Assembly: GCA_021825365.1 (NCBI GenBank)
Contig: JAKAHR010000002.1
Coordinates: forward strand, 57,639 to 121,638
DNA: 64,000 nucleotides
From: Nitrospirota bacterium
GTDB taxonomy: Bacteria; Nitrospirota; Thermodesulfovibrionia; Thermodesulfovibrionales; UBA6898
Reading direction: 5' to 3'
Numbering within the stretch: the stretch's first letter is position 1; each line of letters opens with the position of its first letter. The notes beneath the pieces are model-generated. The model saw nothing but the letters and a program-made list of their open reading frames with translations, was not told the DNA's origin and searched no databases. The position numbers and the translations under genes were made by a program. Below, piece after piece: positions 27,092-37,657 of the stretch.

Positions 27092-29569
27092 GTGAACCTC
27101 TTGTCAGTCCAAAGACCCAGCAGATACATTAACACCGAGTATAATGCGGTCCATAAGGACGCTGCCATCAGGGTCGCCCTCGCCTTCCCGGACATCTACG
27201 ACGTCGGTATGTCCCACCTGGGGCTGAAGGTCCTCTACAGCATCATCAACGATATGCCCCATGCCGTCGCTGAGCGGGTCTTTGCACCCTGGCTCGACCT
27301 CGAAGGCCTCATGAAAAGGGACGGGACGCCTCTTTGCTCTCTCGAATCCAACCGGCCGCTGAGGGACTTCGACATCATCGGTTTCAGCCTTCAATATGAA
27401 CTGTGCTATACAACCGTGCTGAACATGCTGCACCTGGGTGGCATCCCCCTGAGATCAGAGGAAAGGATGCGGAGGCAGGACCTCCCCCTCGTGATCGCAG
27501 GCGGTCCCTGCACCCTTAACCCCCATCCTGTTTCCGCCTTTATCGATGCCTTTCTGGTCGGCGACGGAGAAGACGCTATCCTTGAGATCATCGAAACCTA
27601 TCATCGCTGGAAGCAGGACAGCCCGCAGGACAAGGGCCCTCTGCTGAGCAGCCTGGCGGAGATTGAAGGCGTCTATGTGCCCTCGGTATCAGGCAACAAG
27701 ACGGTGAGGCGGAGAATCATCCCCTCCCTTGAAGAGGCGGCCTTTCCTGTCAGGCCGGTCCTCCCGTATACGTCTATTATCCATGACCGCATCAATATAG
27801 AGATCAGCCGGGGATGCTCCATGGGCTGCAGATTCTGCCAGGCAGGGATGGCCTACCGGCCGGTGCGTGAACGCTCCACCCGCAGGGTCCTGGAACTGGC
27901 CGAGGAATCCCTGAAAAATACCGGATATGAAGACATCTCCTTCACGTCCCTGAGCGCAGGGGATTACTCGTGCCTTCCCCAGCTTCTCAGGGAATTCAAT
28001 ACAAGATTCAGGGACAGACGCATCGCCACCTCCCTGCCCTCTCTCCGGGTCGCGACTGTCAGCAGCGAGATGCTCAGAGAGATCAGGTCCGTCAGGAAGA
28101 CCGGCTTTACGATCGCGCCCGAGGCGGCGACCGACCGTCTGCGGGCTGTCATCAACAAGGACTTTTCAGAGGAGACATACATCAGGGCGCTTGAGACCCT
28201 GTTCTCCGAGGGTTGGCTGAATCTGAAGATGTACTTCATGACCGGCCTGCCGACAGAGACTGCGGAGGACATCGAGGCGATCCCGCAAATGGTCCTCAAG
28301 GCGGCCAAGATATCGAGAAAGCTTACCGGCAAACACGTCAACATAAGTGTCGGGGTCTCCTCCTTCATCCCCAAGCCTCATACGCCTTTCCAGTGGTTCG
28401 GCCAGAACGATATCGCCGCTCTCCGTGAAAAGAACGATTTTCTGAGGCGGTCCTTGCTGAAGAGGGGGATCAAGTACAAGGGGCACAAGGAGGAGATGTC
28501 ACTCCTGGAGGCTGCCCTTGCCCGGGGAGACGAGCGGCTCACCCCTCTCCTGGAGAAGGCATGGGCCCTCGGCAGCAGGCTTGACGCATGGACCGATGCC
28601 TTTGATTTCGATGTCTGGAGGCAGGCTATGGAGCAGACCGGCATCGACGTCGCCGACTTCAGCCGGAAGGAATTTGAAAAGGACGCCCGGCTGCCATGGG
28701 ACAACATCAGCACCGGCGTTGCCAGGGAATTCCTCTGGAAGGAATACTCGACCGCCCTCGCCGGCAGTCATACGCCGGACTGCAGGAAACTCTGCCAGGC
28801 ATGCGGCCTCGCCTGCAAAGAGGCCGGGCCAGCCAAGGGCGTCCAGGTATCTGCGGCCGTTCCGGAGCAGGCGCCGGTGGAGAGACAGCCCCAGCAGGGC
28901 AAGTCCCCGCTTGACACGATGAGGGCCCGTCTCCAGTATTCCAAGACAGAAAGGGTGAGGTATCTATCCCACCTCGAACTGACGTCGGCGATCGTCCGCG
29001 CCCTGCGGAGGGCGGAGTTTCCCCTGAAATACTCGGCAGGGTTTCATCCGGCGCCCAAGGTTTCATTCGGCCCTGCCCTGCGCGTGGGTGTGGCCGGACT
29101 CAGGGAGTATCTTGACATGGAGCTTCTGCCCCCCTTCGATCTGACGCTCGGGCTGAAGGCTCTCAACCGGGCACTTCCCGAGGGCATACGGGCTGAGGCG
29201 CTCGCGCCCCTGTACGGAAGAGAGAAGTCCTTGAACAGTTTTGTTATAAAATATGTGTATGAGATCAGAAACGGTGACCCGGCGGCTGTCGGGCAATTTG
29301 TCGCAAGCCCGGATTCCGTGATTGCGCGTGAGCAGACGACGATCAATCTGAGGGAGATGGTGGAAGAGGTGAGACTGGTTGAGGAAGGTGTTTATTCCCT
29401 CTCCGTGCGGGACCTGGGAGAGGTGAAGGTCCGGCTCGAGGAACTCCTCCCCGACATCTTCGGAAGGCCTTTTGCCGAGTTGGACATAACGAGAACAGGG
29501 CTTTTCGGCTGGGACAGCGGTTGGGTTGAGCCCCTGGCGCGTGAAGGAATATGGGCAGCGAGATACTGA
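27092..29569 (+). CDS. TIGR03960-type radical SAM protein fused to DUF2344 domain
   Basis: 825 residues, GTG start. An N-terminal B12-binding-like region precedes the radical SAM core (~230-470), whose cluster motif is SRGCSMGCRFCQAG. A linker with a C-rich patch (CRKLCQACGLACK) follows, and the C-terminal ~230 residues form the TIGR03936/DUF2344 domain starting RARLQYSKTERVRYLSHLE. This pair of domains is commonly encoded just before rng, as here (19-base overlap), which suggests an RNA-related role, but the reaction is unknown to me. The start lacks a ribosome site and follows a leaderless-type promoter. Confidence 0.9.
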   Translation: MNLLSVQRPSRYINTEYNAVHKDAAIRVALAFPDIYDVGMSHLGLKVLYSIINDMPHAVAERVFAPWLDLEGLMKRDGTPLCSLESNRPLRDFDIIGFSLQYELCYTTVLNMLHLGGIPLRSEERMRRQDLPLVIAGGPCTLNPHPVSAFIDAFLVGDGEDAILEIIETYHRWKQDSPQDKGPLLSSLAEIEGVYVPSVSGNKTVRRRIIPSLEEAAFPVRPVLPYTSIIHDRINIEISRGCSMGCRFCQAGMAYRPVRERSTRRVLELAEESLKNTGYEDISFTSLSAGDYSCLPQLLREFNTRFRDRRIATSLPSLRVATVSSEMLREIRSVRKTGFTIAPEAATDRLRAVINKDFSEETYIRALETLFSEGWLNLKMYFMTGLPTETAEDIEAIPQMVLKAAKISRKLTGKHVNISVGVSSFIPKPHTPFQWFGQNDIAALREKNDFLRRSLLKRGIKYKGHKEEMSLLEAALARGDERLTPLLEKAWALGSRLDAWTDAFDFDVWRQAMEQTGIDVADFSRKEFEKDARLPWDNISTGVAREFLWKEYSTALAGSHTPDCRKLCQACGLACKEAGPAKGVQVSAAVPEQAPVERQPQQGKSPLDTMRARLQYSKTERVRYLSHLELTSAIVRALRRAEFPLKYSAGFHPAPKVSFGPALRVGVAGLREYLDMELLPPFDLTLGLKALNRALPEGIRAEALAPLYGREKSLNSFVIKYVYEIRNGDPAAVGQFVASPDSVIAREQTTINLREMVEEVRLVEEGVYSLSVRDLGEVKVRLEELLPDIFGRPFAELDITRTGLFGWDSGWVEPLAREGIWAARY

Positions 29570-31056
29570 TAAATGTGACAAGAGACGAGACCCGGGTCGC
29601 CCTTCTCGAGGGCGGCCAGGTGGTGGAGTTCTATGTCGAGCGGAAGCGCGACGCAAGCCTCGTGGGCAATATCTACAAGGGCAAGGTGGTCAAGATCCTG
29701 CCGGGCATGCAGTCCGCCTTTGTTGACATCGGCCTGGAGAAGGCCGCCTTCCTGTATGTCGCCGATATCAAGGTGGACACAGAGGAATATGCCCCCCTCT
29801 TCGAGGAGGAGGACAAGGACAGCTCCCTTGAGGTAGTCCCCCGGAGAAGCCGGTCCGAGATGACGATCGAGGAACTGATCCAGGAGGGCCAGGAATTCCT
29901 GGTGCAGGTGTCCAAAGATCCCATCGGGAGCAAGGGCGCGCGGGTCACCTCCTATATCACCCTTCCGGGAAGATATCTCGTCCTCATGCCTGACGTTGAC
30001 CATGTCGGCATTTCCCGGAGGATCTCCAACGAAGAGGAGCGCAACCGGCTGAAGTCGATGGTCGAGCGTATCAAGCCGGAGGGCTACGGCCTCATCATCA
30101 GGACCGCCAGCGAGGATTCGATTGAAGAAGACATCCGGAAGGACCTGCAGTTTCTCATCCTCCTCTGGGAGAACCTGGCCGAGAAGAAGGACCGCGTCCC
30201 TGCACGGGGCCTCCTGTACAGTGACCTGGACCTTGTCTTCCGGTCTGTGCGCGATCTGATGAGCCAGGATGTGGAGCGCCTGATCATCGACTCGCCTGAG
30301 GAGTACAGCAGGATCATCGAGTTCGTCAAGACGTATTTTGCCAAACTGCTCGACAGGATCGAGTATTACGAGGAGACCGAGCCTCTCTTCGATGCCTTTG
30401 GCATCGAGCTGGACATCGCCCGTGCGATCGGCAGGAAGGTCTGGCTGAAATCGGGCGGGTACATCGTCGTTGACCAGACCGAGGCGATGACCGTCATCGA
30501 CGTCAATACCGGCAAGTTCGTCGGAAAGGAAGGCCTCGAAGACACGATCCTCAAGACGAACCTCGAGGCGGTGAAGGAGATCGCCTACCAGATCCGGCTC
30601 AGGAACCTCGGCGGCATCATCATCATCGACTTCATCGACATGGACAAACCGGAAAACCGCGAGCGCCTCTTCAACGCCTTTACCGAGGCGATGAAGCGGG
30701 ACCGCGCCAAGAACACGATCTTTCACATATCCGAGCTGGGGCTGATCCAGATGACGAGGAAACGGGTCCGCGAGAGCCTCGGCCGTACGCTCTCGACGAC
30801 GTGTCCCTACTGCGAAGGCAAGGGCTTCGTCAAGTCCCCCGAGACCCTCTGTTACGAGATCCTCAGGGCGATCAAGAAGCTCGCAAAGCACGGCTCCGAG
30901 AAGATCATCATCACCGCACACCCTGTTGTCGCGGAGATGCTCTCTGACGAGGAGATGCTCGGCATAGAGGATCTCGAAAGCAAGTATGGCGTCAAGGTGC
31001 TCATCCGGGCTGACAACAAGATGCACCAGGAGAACTACGAAGTCAGCACGTTGTAG
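29551..31056 (+). CDS. rng: ribonuclease G / E family endoribonuclease
   Basis: 501 residues, RNase G length without the long RNase E tail. An S1-like RNA-binding domain with an inserted segment lies in residues ~35-130. The catalytic domain has VDVNTGKFVG and DFIDMDKPENR (metal-binding aspartates), and the zinc-link motif CPYCEGKG follows. RNase G processes rRNA 5' ends and degrades mRNA. It overlaps the upstream radical SAM gene by 19 bases, so translation is probably coupled; larE follows after two bases. Confidence 0.95.
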   Translation: MGSEILINVTRDETRVALLEGGQVVEFYVERKRDASLVGNIYKGKVVKILPGMQSAFVDIGLEKAAFLYVADIKVDTEEYAPLFEEEDKDSSLEVVPRRSRSEMTIEELIQEGQEFLVQVSKDPIGSKGARVTSYITLPGRYLVLMPDVDHVGISRRISNEEERNRLKSMVERIKPEGYGLIIRTASEDSIEEDIRKDLQFLILLWENLAEKKDRVPARGLLYSDLDLVFRSVRDLMSQDVERLIIDSPEEYSRIIEFVKTYFAKLLDRIEYYEETEPLFDAFGIELDIARAIGRKVWLKSGGYIVVDQTEAMTVIDVNTGKFVGKEGLEDTILKTNLEAVKEIAYQIRLRNLGGIIIIDFIDMDKPENRERLFNAFTEAMKRDRAKNTIFHISELGLIQMTRKRVRESLGRTLSTTCPYCEGKGFVKSPETLCYEILRAIKKLAKHGSEKIIITAHPVVAEMLSDEEMLGIEDLESKYGVKVLIRADNKMHQENYEVSTL

Positions 31057-31058
31057 CA

Positions 31059-31886
31059 ATGAAGGACTCCTTACCCCCTGATCAGAAGCTCGCCTCCCTC
31101 GACAGCCTTCTCCGGGGATACGCAGGCGGCCTCCTCGCCTTTTCCGGCGGCGTTGACAGCTCCTTTCTCCTGAAGGCGATGCTGATGGCTGATATGAGGG
31201 TCCTCGCTGTCACCGCTGTCTCTGAGACAATGCCGCGGCAGGACCGGGAAGACGCCGTCTCCTTTGCCAGGGCACTCGGCGCAGATCACCTCGTCATCCA
31301 TACATCCGAGCTCCAAAACGAAGCCTTTGCGCGCAATGCCCCTGACCGGTGTTTCCACTGCAAGGACGAACTCTTCGGAAGGCTGAAGGCGATCGCGGCA
31401 GAGAGGAACATGCCGGCTGTCTTCGATGGCTCAAACCATGACGACCTTGCAGACTACCGGCCCGGCAGAAGAGCTGCCGAGGGGCACGGCATCATCAGTC
31501 CCCTTGCGGAATGCGGCATGACCAAGGAGGACATCCGGCTCCTCTCCCGACAGCTCGGCCTGAAGACGTGGGACAGGCCTTCTTCACCGTGTCTCTCCTC
31601 CCGTTTCCCCTACGGGACCAGGATAACCTCCGGGGCGCTCGCGCGGGTTGGCAGGGCGGAGGACCTCATGCGCGGCCTCGGCATCCGAGTGCTGAGGGTC
31701 AGGGACGATGGCGGCACTGCGAGGATCGAGGTGGAAGAGAAGGATATGCCGCTCCTTCTTGCGGCTGAAAACAGGAGGCTTATCATCGAGGGGCTGCGGG
31801 CCCTTGGCTACCGGTTCGTCGCCCTTGACCTCGAAGGGTACAGAAGCGGCAGCCTGAACCGCATGCTTCAGGACGGGAAGTCGTGA
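31059..31886 (+). CDS. larE: ATP-dependent sacrificial sulfur transferase LarE
   Basis: 275 residues. A PP-loop ATPase with AFSGGVDSSFLLKA at the N-terminus. The cysteine whose sulfur LarE donates to the nickel-pincer cofactor is present in the SSPCLSSRFPYGT motif. LarE normally matures lactate racemase LarA with LarB and LarC, none of which is in the window; the cofactor may serve a LarA homologue elsewhere. Its stop overlaps the start of the Fe-S protein (ATGA), so the two are translationally coupled. Confidence 0.93.
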   Translation: MKDSLPPDQKLASLDSLLRGYAGGLLAFSGGVDSSFLLKAMLMADMRVLAVTAVSETMPRQDREDAVSFARALGADHLVIHTSELQNEAFARNAPDRCFHCKDELFGRLKAIAAERNMPAVFDGSNHDDLADYRPGRRAAEGHGIISPLAECGMTKEDIRLLSRQLGLKTWDRPSSPCLSSRFPYGTRITSGALARVGRAEDLMRGLGIRVLRVRDDGGTARIEVEEKDMPLLLAAENRRLIIEGLRALGYRFVALDLEGYRSGSLNRMLQDGKS

Positions 31887-33079
31887 TGGAGGCGCAGTCG
31901 CTCTTGTATGCGGATGACCTTGCCAAGTGCGTGCTGTGCGGCGGCTGCAAGGCGGTCTGCCCCACCTACGATGAAGGGCTCTCCGAGTCGATGGGGGCGC
32001 GCGGCCGCATCAGGCTGATCCGGGAATTGAACGCCGGCAGGCTGCGGCCTTCGGCTGAGCTGAATGAGCGCATATTCAGCTGCATCCTCTGCGGCGCCTG
32101 TTCCGGCACCTGTCCCCTTGGTGTTCATATCCCCGAGGCGATTTGCAGGGGCAGGGAAAGGCTGAAAGATTCGGACAGGAAGCGCAGGTATCTGCGCTTC
32201 CTGATCAAGATCGCAACAACGTGGCCTGATCCTGCCTTCCGGGCGATGCGCATGGCCAGGCATGTCATACTCCCTTTCCTTGCACGCCGCGGAATGATCC
32301 CCTTTGTGCCGGATCTTCCGGATGCACCCTTCAGGAGATCAGAGCAGGTCCTGCGGGTAAATAAGCGCAAGGGACGTGTCGCTGTCTTCACCGGCTGCAG
32401 TGTCAACTATGTGTTCCCGCATTTCGGCGAATCCCTTCTGAACGTGCTGCACCGGTTCGGCTATGAGGTGATCCTGCCCAAGGGCGAGACCTGCTGCGGT
32501 GCGCCGCTGCGAAACCTCGGCCTCGAAGGGGAGGCGGCTGAGCAGGCGCGCAGAAATTATCGCGTCTTCAGCAGGCTGAAGGTGGATGCGATCCTGAGCC
32601 TCTGCCCCACCTGCACGCACAGTCTCAGGACCGACTATCCCCGGCTCATCGGCAAGGGGCTCGATAAGGCGATGGATATCTCCGTCTTCTTTGCCGATAT
32701 CCTCGATGCGACTTCCCCGATCATGAAGTCAGCCGTCTACCATGACCCCTGCCACCTCCGTTACAATCTCGGCGTCACGCGGGAGCCGCGGGACATAATC
32801 ACCAGGGCCGGACTCGATCTGCTGTCAGTGGATGATTCGGGATGCTGCGGTTTCGGGGGACCATTCAGTCTGTCTTTTAAGGACCTGTCTCTCAGCCTGC
32901 GAAAGAAGCAGGCAGAGAGACTGCGCAGCGCCGGCGCTGACGCGGTCGTCACCTCCTGCCCTGGATGCATCCTCCAGCTTGGCCAGGAGATCACCGACCG
33001 GCCCGTCCTTCACCTGATCGAATTGATCGAAGAGGCATACTGCCTGAGGACCGAGCAGCCGTCTCTCCTTGTGGTATAA
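31883..33079 (+). CDS. GlcF/LldE-like (Fe-S)-binding oxidoreductase subunit
   Basis: 398 residues. Two N-terminal [4Fe-4S] motifs, CVLCGGCKAVCP and CILCGACSGTCP, are followed by two CCG domains (GETCCGAPL and DSGCCGFGG). This is the architecture of the iron-sulfur subunit of glycolate or D-lactate oxidase and of heterodisulfide-reductase-D-like electron carriers. The flavin subunit (GlcD) is absent here. Coupling to larE hints at lactate metabolism, but this is inference. Confidence 0.88.
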   Translation: MMEAQSLLYADDLAKCVLCGGCKAVCPTYDEGLSESMGARGRIRLIRELNAGRLRPSAELNERIFSCILCGACSGTCPLGVHIPEAICRGRERLKDSDRKRRYLRFLIKIATTWPDPAFRAMRMARHVILPFLARRGMIPFVPDLPDAPFRRSEQVLRVNKRKGRVAVFTGCSVNYVFPHFGESLLNVLHRFGYEVILPKGETCCGAPLRNLGLEGEAAEQARRNYRVFSRLKVDAILSLCPTCTHSLRTDYPRLIGKGLDKAMDISVFFADILDATSPIMKSAVYHDPCHLRYNLGVTREPRDIITRAGLDLLSVDDSGCCGFGGPFSLSFKDLSLSLRKKQAERLRSAGADAVVTSCPGCILQLGQEITDRPVLHLIELIEEAYCLRTEQPSLLVV

Positions 33080-33080
33080 T
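33075..33080 (+). promoter_or_regulatory. -10 box of the OsmC gene
   Basis: Perfect TATAAT overlapping the stop codon of the Fe-S protein gene, 57 bases before the OsmC start. The -35 region is weak. Confidence 0.4.
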
Positions 33081-33137
33081 GACGGTCGGGTGCAGGCCTG
33101 TTTGACGGTTATTACCAATTGAGACCGAGGAGGCATT

Positions 33138-33611
33138 GTGAGCGAAGCAGAAGACAAAGACGCTACCTCCCTTGAGGAATCCCTCCAGGGATATAAGGGA
33201 AAGATCATGCCGGTCAACAAGGGCACGCTGACCTGGGACAAGGAACTGATATTCAAGGGCAGGACCCAGAGGGGCGAGGAGATAGATTTCGATGCAGAGG
33301 CCCAGTGGGGGTGCATCCCCACGGAGAGCCTGCTTTTGAGCGTGGCCGGGTGTCTCGCGATCGACTGCGTCTCATTTCTTCAGAAGATGAAGTGCGTGAT
33401 CACGAAGTTCAAGATCGACATAAGCGGCGAGCGGAATCCTACCCCGCCGCAGTATTACAGGAAGATGGAGATGAAGATCCTCATCGCAGGCGAAAATATT
33501 ACGCCAAAGAAGATGGACAGGGTCATCTCCCTCTCGCAGGAGAAGTACTGCTCGGTATACCATTCCCTGCGGAAGGACCTCGAAGTGAAGGTGAGTTACA
33601 TCATAGAGTAG
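33138..33611 (+). CDS. OsmC family protein
   Basis: 157 residues, GTG start with GAGGAGG ideally placed. The OsmC fold carries a first cysteine in SVAGCLAIDC and the second in EKYCSVYHSL. Family members reduce organic hydroperoxides through this pair, or act as sulfur or redox proteins (YhfA type). The C-terminal HSLRKDLEVKVSYII ending is typical. Followed directly by a strong hairpin. Confidence 0.88.
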   Translation: MSEAEDKDATSLEESLQGYKGKIMPVNKGTLTWDKELIFKGRTQRGEEIDFDAEAQWGCIPTESLLLSVAGCLAIDCVSFLQKMKCVITKFKIDISGERNPTPPQYYRKMEMKILIAGENITPKKMDRVISLSQEKYCSVYHSLRKDLEVKVSYIIE

Positions 33612-33632
33612 GGGCGGACGTCTCGTCCGCCC
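33612..33632. terminator. hairpin between OsmC and the OmpA-like gene
   Basis: Perfect 8-base arms GGGCGGAC / GTCCGCCC around a five-base loop, one base after the OsmC stop and 35 bases after the convergent OmpA-like stop. The T-run is weak (TTCTCC), so termination may be partial or bidirectional. Confidence 0.6.
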
Positions 33633-33667
33633 TTCTCCCCGCTTCCCTGCTGAATGAGGATCCCTTC

Positions 33668-34522
33668 TTACTGTTTGACCAATTCGACCCGCCTGTTCTT
33701 CGCCTTGCCTTCCTCGGTGTCGTTCGAGGTGACGGGTGCAAGCGAGGAGACACCATGGGGCTTCAGGCGTGCGGCGGCTATCCCGTGCTTGCCGGTCAGG
33801 ACCTTTACTACCGCATCCGCGCGGTCTTTGGACAGCTTCATATTGGCGTCAAAGGAGCCAACGTTGTCCGTATGACCGACGACATAGAGCTTCAGGCTGC
33901 CATTGTTCTTAAGCAGCTTTGCGATCTCGGAAATGGCGGCGTCGGATTCCGGCTTTATCGTCGACTTGGCGGTATCAAAGAATATGCCATAGACCGAAAC
34001 ATGGCCGGTTGCATTGATGTCATTGCCCATGGCGGCGGCATCGGCCACCACCTCCTGCTTCATGGCTTCTTTTTCTACGATCGTAAGCTCATAAGAGGTG
34101 TCCGCTGCTTTTACATGGATCCATGTCTCTTTGCCTTCCTTCTGAACCATGACAGTCGAAGACCGATAGACGCCCCATTGGCCGGAAACATCAACGAGGA
34201 CCTTGCCGCCGATACGCGTTAGCGCATTTTCGATGTTTCTGACAATCTTGAGGCTTCCGGGCTTGGCTGCGCCTTTGTCGAGATCATATCTGATATAGAA
34301 CTTGTGGCCCTCGACGTTGACCGGCACCTGCTTCTTGTTCTGTTCAACGCTAAACTTAAAACTGTCGTATTCAATATCCTTATAATCCGTTATATGGAAG
34401 TTGGGCATCCTCGAAATCAGGGGATGGTCCTTGCTCCCTTTCCTGTCATTTTCCGCCGCAGAAATGCCCAAACCTGCCAGTACAATTATCACGCTGATGA
34501 CTACTCTCATTACGTGCTTCAT
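33668..34522 (-). CDS. OmpA-family outer membrane/peptidoglycan-binding protein
   Basis: 284 residues from ATG 34522, which has AAGGAGG upstream; residues ~1-23 form a signal peptide. The C-terminal ~110 residues are an OmpA peptidoglycan-binding domain: GIFFDTAKSTIKPESDAAI, then VVGHTDNVGSFDANMKLSKDRADAV and NRRVELVKQ at the end. The N-terminal part (~24-170) resembles no family I can name. It probably links the envelope to peptidoglycan. Confidence 0.9.
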   Translation of the reverse strand: MKHVMRVVISVIIVLAGLGISAAENDRKGSKDHPLISRMPNFHITDYKDIEYDSFKFSVEQNKKQVPVNVEGHKFYIRYDLDKGAAKPGSLKIVRNIENALTRIGGKVLVDVSGQWGVYRSSTVMVQKEGKETWIHVKAADTSYELTIVEKEAMKQEVVADAAAMGNDINATGHVSVYGIFFDTAKSTIKPESDAAISEIAKLLKNNGSLKLYVVGHTDNVGSFDANMKLSKDRADAVVKVLTGKHGIAAARLKPHGVSSLAPVTSNDTEEGKAKNRRVELVKQ

Positions 34523-34636
34523 ATGATTGCCTCCTTGTGATGTAAATTGCATAAGAATAACGCATCAGAATGTTTTAGTAAAGATGGCGAATGGGGACAT
34601 CAACGAGCGGGTCCGCCGCAATAATTCGGTGAGGCG

Positions 34637-35524
34637 TTAGTAGATAAACGTAGCCGGGTCCTTTGCCGGATGGCAGCGGCTGCAGAGCTTGCCTGATTCC
34701 TTCTTCCCCACCCTCCAGGTATGGGCCTTGTGGCAGTCGAGGCACTTCAGTTCAGCCTTGGTCAGGTGCAGGTTGTGCTGGCCGACCCTGGCCTCGTTGC
34801 CGTGGCATGACTTGAGGCAGTCTTCGCTGGCGGGCTTTATCTTGCCGTGCGGATGATGGCAGTCAAAACACTTCAGACCGGACATGACCCCCCGTGCAGG
34901 CAGGCTCTTGTGGCAGGAGAGGCACCGGTCATTCGAGATCAGCTTCGGTGCCTTCTCTCCGTAGCTGTGGCACTTCAGGCAGGAGAGCCCCTCCATCCCC
35001 ATGCCGTGGATTATCTTGTCCTGATGACAGCCCTGGCATGCCTGCTCATTCGGCGCAAACGAATGCTGCGTACCTGAATGGCACTTGCTGCAGCTGATGT
35101 TCTGCATGAAGACATGACGGGCGTGGCCGTATGAGTTCCGGAAGGTGACCGACCCCTGGGTGGCTGCGTTCAGGTGGCAGTCCTTGCAGGTGTTCCAGGG
35201 AGATATGCGTCCGTGGGACTGCTGCGCGGACTGGCCGCCTTTGACGACGAAGGCAACGAGCATGCGGTTCTGCTCAAGCACGCTCATGGTATGGCACTTC
35301 TGGCAGGGAAAATCGCGATGCTTGCTCAGCTGCCAGCTCTTGTAGGTCTCCTGCATCATGTGGCAGGAGGAGCAGAACTGGGGGTCTTCCCTGGTGTAGA
35401 CGTAGTAGCGGTATCCCACGATGCCGCCCATGACCGTCAGCAGCAGGAGCAGGAATACAATCGCCTTCTGGTTCTCCTCGATGAAACTGAGACAGAAGGA
35501 GGTGAAGGATCTTTTCTTAGCCAT
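34637..35524 (-). CDS. multihaem c-type cytochrome, NapC/NirT-like, membrane anchored
   Basis: 295 residues. One N-terminal membrane anchor (~20-43), then ten CXXCH haem motifs and one CX3CH motif (DCLKSCHG), giving up to eleven haems. The first motif region FCSSCHMMQETYKSWQLSKH is of the NapC/NrfH quinol-oxidising type. It likely moves electrons from the quinone pool to periplasmic acceptors. Its start overlaps the thioesterase stop by eight bases. No terminal reductase gene is adjacent. Confidence 0.93.
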   Translation of the reverse strand: MAKKRSFTSFCLSFIEENQKAIVFLLLLLTVMGGIVGYRYYVYTREDPQFCSSCHMMQETYKSWQLSKHRDFPCQKCHTMSVLEQNRMLVAFVVKGGQSAQQSHGRISPWNTCKDCHLNAATQGSVTFRNSYGHARHVFMQNISCSKCHSGTQHSFAPNEQACQGCHQDKIIHGMGMEGLSCLKCHSYGEKAPKLISNDRCLSCHKSLPARGVMSGLKCFDCHHPHGKIKPASEDCLKSCHGNEARVGQHNLHLTKAELKCLDCHKAHTWRVGKKESGKLCSRCHPAKDPATFIY

Positions 35525-35915
35525 TCCTGATGAGCTTTGCCGCGGCCTCCGCGATGATGCCGCTGCCGGCCGTGATCTTCGCGGTCGCCTCGATGAGCCT
35601 CTTACCCGTTTTTATTATCTCTGCCTCGATTACGGACCTGTCCCCGACATGAAGAGGCTGCCTGAAGCGCACCGTTATCTCGGCGGTCACCGCCTCGATG
35701 CCCCTGCCAAGGACAGCCTTCATCATCGCCTCGTCCAGGACCGTCGTAATTATACCACCATGCACGATGTCTTTGAAACCCTGATGGGTCTTCCCCGGAA
35801 CAAACTCGGCGACCTGCCTGCCCCCCTCTCTCCTGAAGACGAGCCGCAGCCCGTCGGGGTTCCGGCTGCCGCAGGCAAAGCAGTGGCCGTCATCCGACAG
35901 GGAGAGCCTCTTCAT
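35517..35915 (-). CDS. PaaI-family hotdog-fold thioesterase
   Basis: 132 residues. The N-terminal [14 protein letters not shown] and the [13 protein letters not shown] segment are typical of PaaI/YbgC-like acyl-CoA thioesterases, where the HGG loop and the Asp/Glu of the long helix form the active site. Substrate unknown. Coupled by ATGA overlap to the preceding membrane protein and by eight bases to the cytochrome gene. Confidence 0.88.
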   Translation of the reverse strand: MKRLSLSDDGHCFACGSRNPDGLRLVFRREGGRQVAEFVPGKTHQGFKDIVHGGIITTVLDEAMMKAVLGRGIEAVTAEITVRFRQPLHVGDRSVIEAEIIKTGKRLIEATAKITAGSGIIAEAAAKLIRNG

Positions 35916-36214
35916 TTGCTGCCGAGGAAGGAGAAGAACCGGTACAGGAAGAAGGAGAAGATGAAGCCCATGAACGCGCCGAACGCGGAGAGGATGCCGA
36001 GCACGATCATGAAGACAAAGGTGACGGCGACGCTGCCCGAAGAGACGCCGAGCTGCAGGAAGGTGTTGAGGTCCTTTGCGATCGCATCGCGCCAGGTGCC
36101 CTGGGGAGTGCCCTGGAAGAGGGTATCCATGAGGAGCGAGATGACGAGGCTGATGATTGCTCCGACGATCGCGCCGGCTACGAGGAACCGCTTGACCTTC
36201 CGCCTATCGTCCAT
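35912..36214 (-). CDS. small two-helix membrane protein
   Basis: 100 residues from ATG 36214, nine bases after the rho stop. Two hydrophobic spans (about 10-30 and 60-92) flank an amphipathic middle segment. No family recognised. No obvious ribosome site, so it may depend on translation of rho. The frame is open further upstream inside rho, but those codons are surely not used. Confidence 0.6.
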   Translation of the reverse strand: MDDRRKVKRFLVAGAIVGAIISLVISLLMDTLFQGTPQGTWRDAIAKDLNTFLQLGVSSGSVAVTFVFMIVLGILSAFGAFMGFIFSFFLYRFFSFLGSK

Positions 36215-36222
36215 CCGGAGGG

Positions 36223-37482
<1,260 letters not shown>

Positions 37483-37582
37483 ACCATACTCCTCATCTGG
37501 GTTTTTGCTCTGGATTTTGTTTTCCCGGAAGGTTCTTTCCCATCCACGCGGGAATCGTACTCAAGAAGAACTGTTTTGTATA

Positions 37583-37612
37583 GTTATACATAATGTCCCT
37601 CACCTTTGTCAA
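37583..37612 (-). promoter_or_regulatory. promoter of rho
   Basis: On the minus strand: TTGACA (37607-37612), 18-base spacer, TATAAC (37583-37588), about 95 bases upstream of the start codon. Confidence 0.65.
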
Positions 37613-37621
37613 GCATCGTTC

Positions 37622-37651
37622 TTTACAATCTTTTCGGGGCCATGGTACAGT
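37622..37651 (+). promoter_or_regulatory. promoter of queF (leaderless type)
   Basis: TTTACA (37622-37627), 18-base spacer, TACAGT (37646-37651), six bases before ATG 37658. It is divergent from and nine bases away from the rho -35 box. There is no room for a preQ1 riboswitch. Confidence 0.55.
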
Positions 37652-37657
37652 TGTTTG

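Noticed and set aside
29392..31059. A 555-codon minus-strand frame opposite rng
   Set aside because: It mirrors the rng codon pattern; residues are Asp/Leu/Val-rich with no family, and rng is unmistakable on the other strand.
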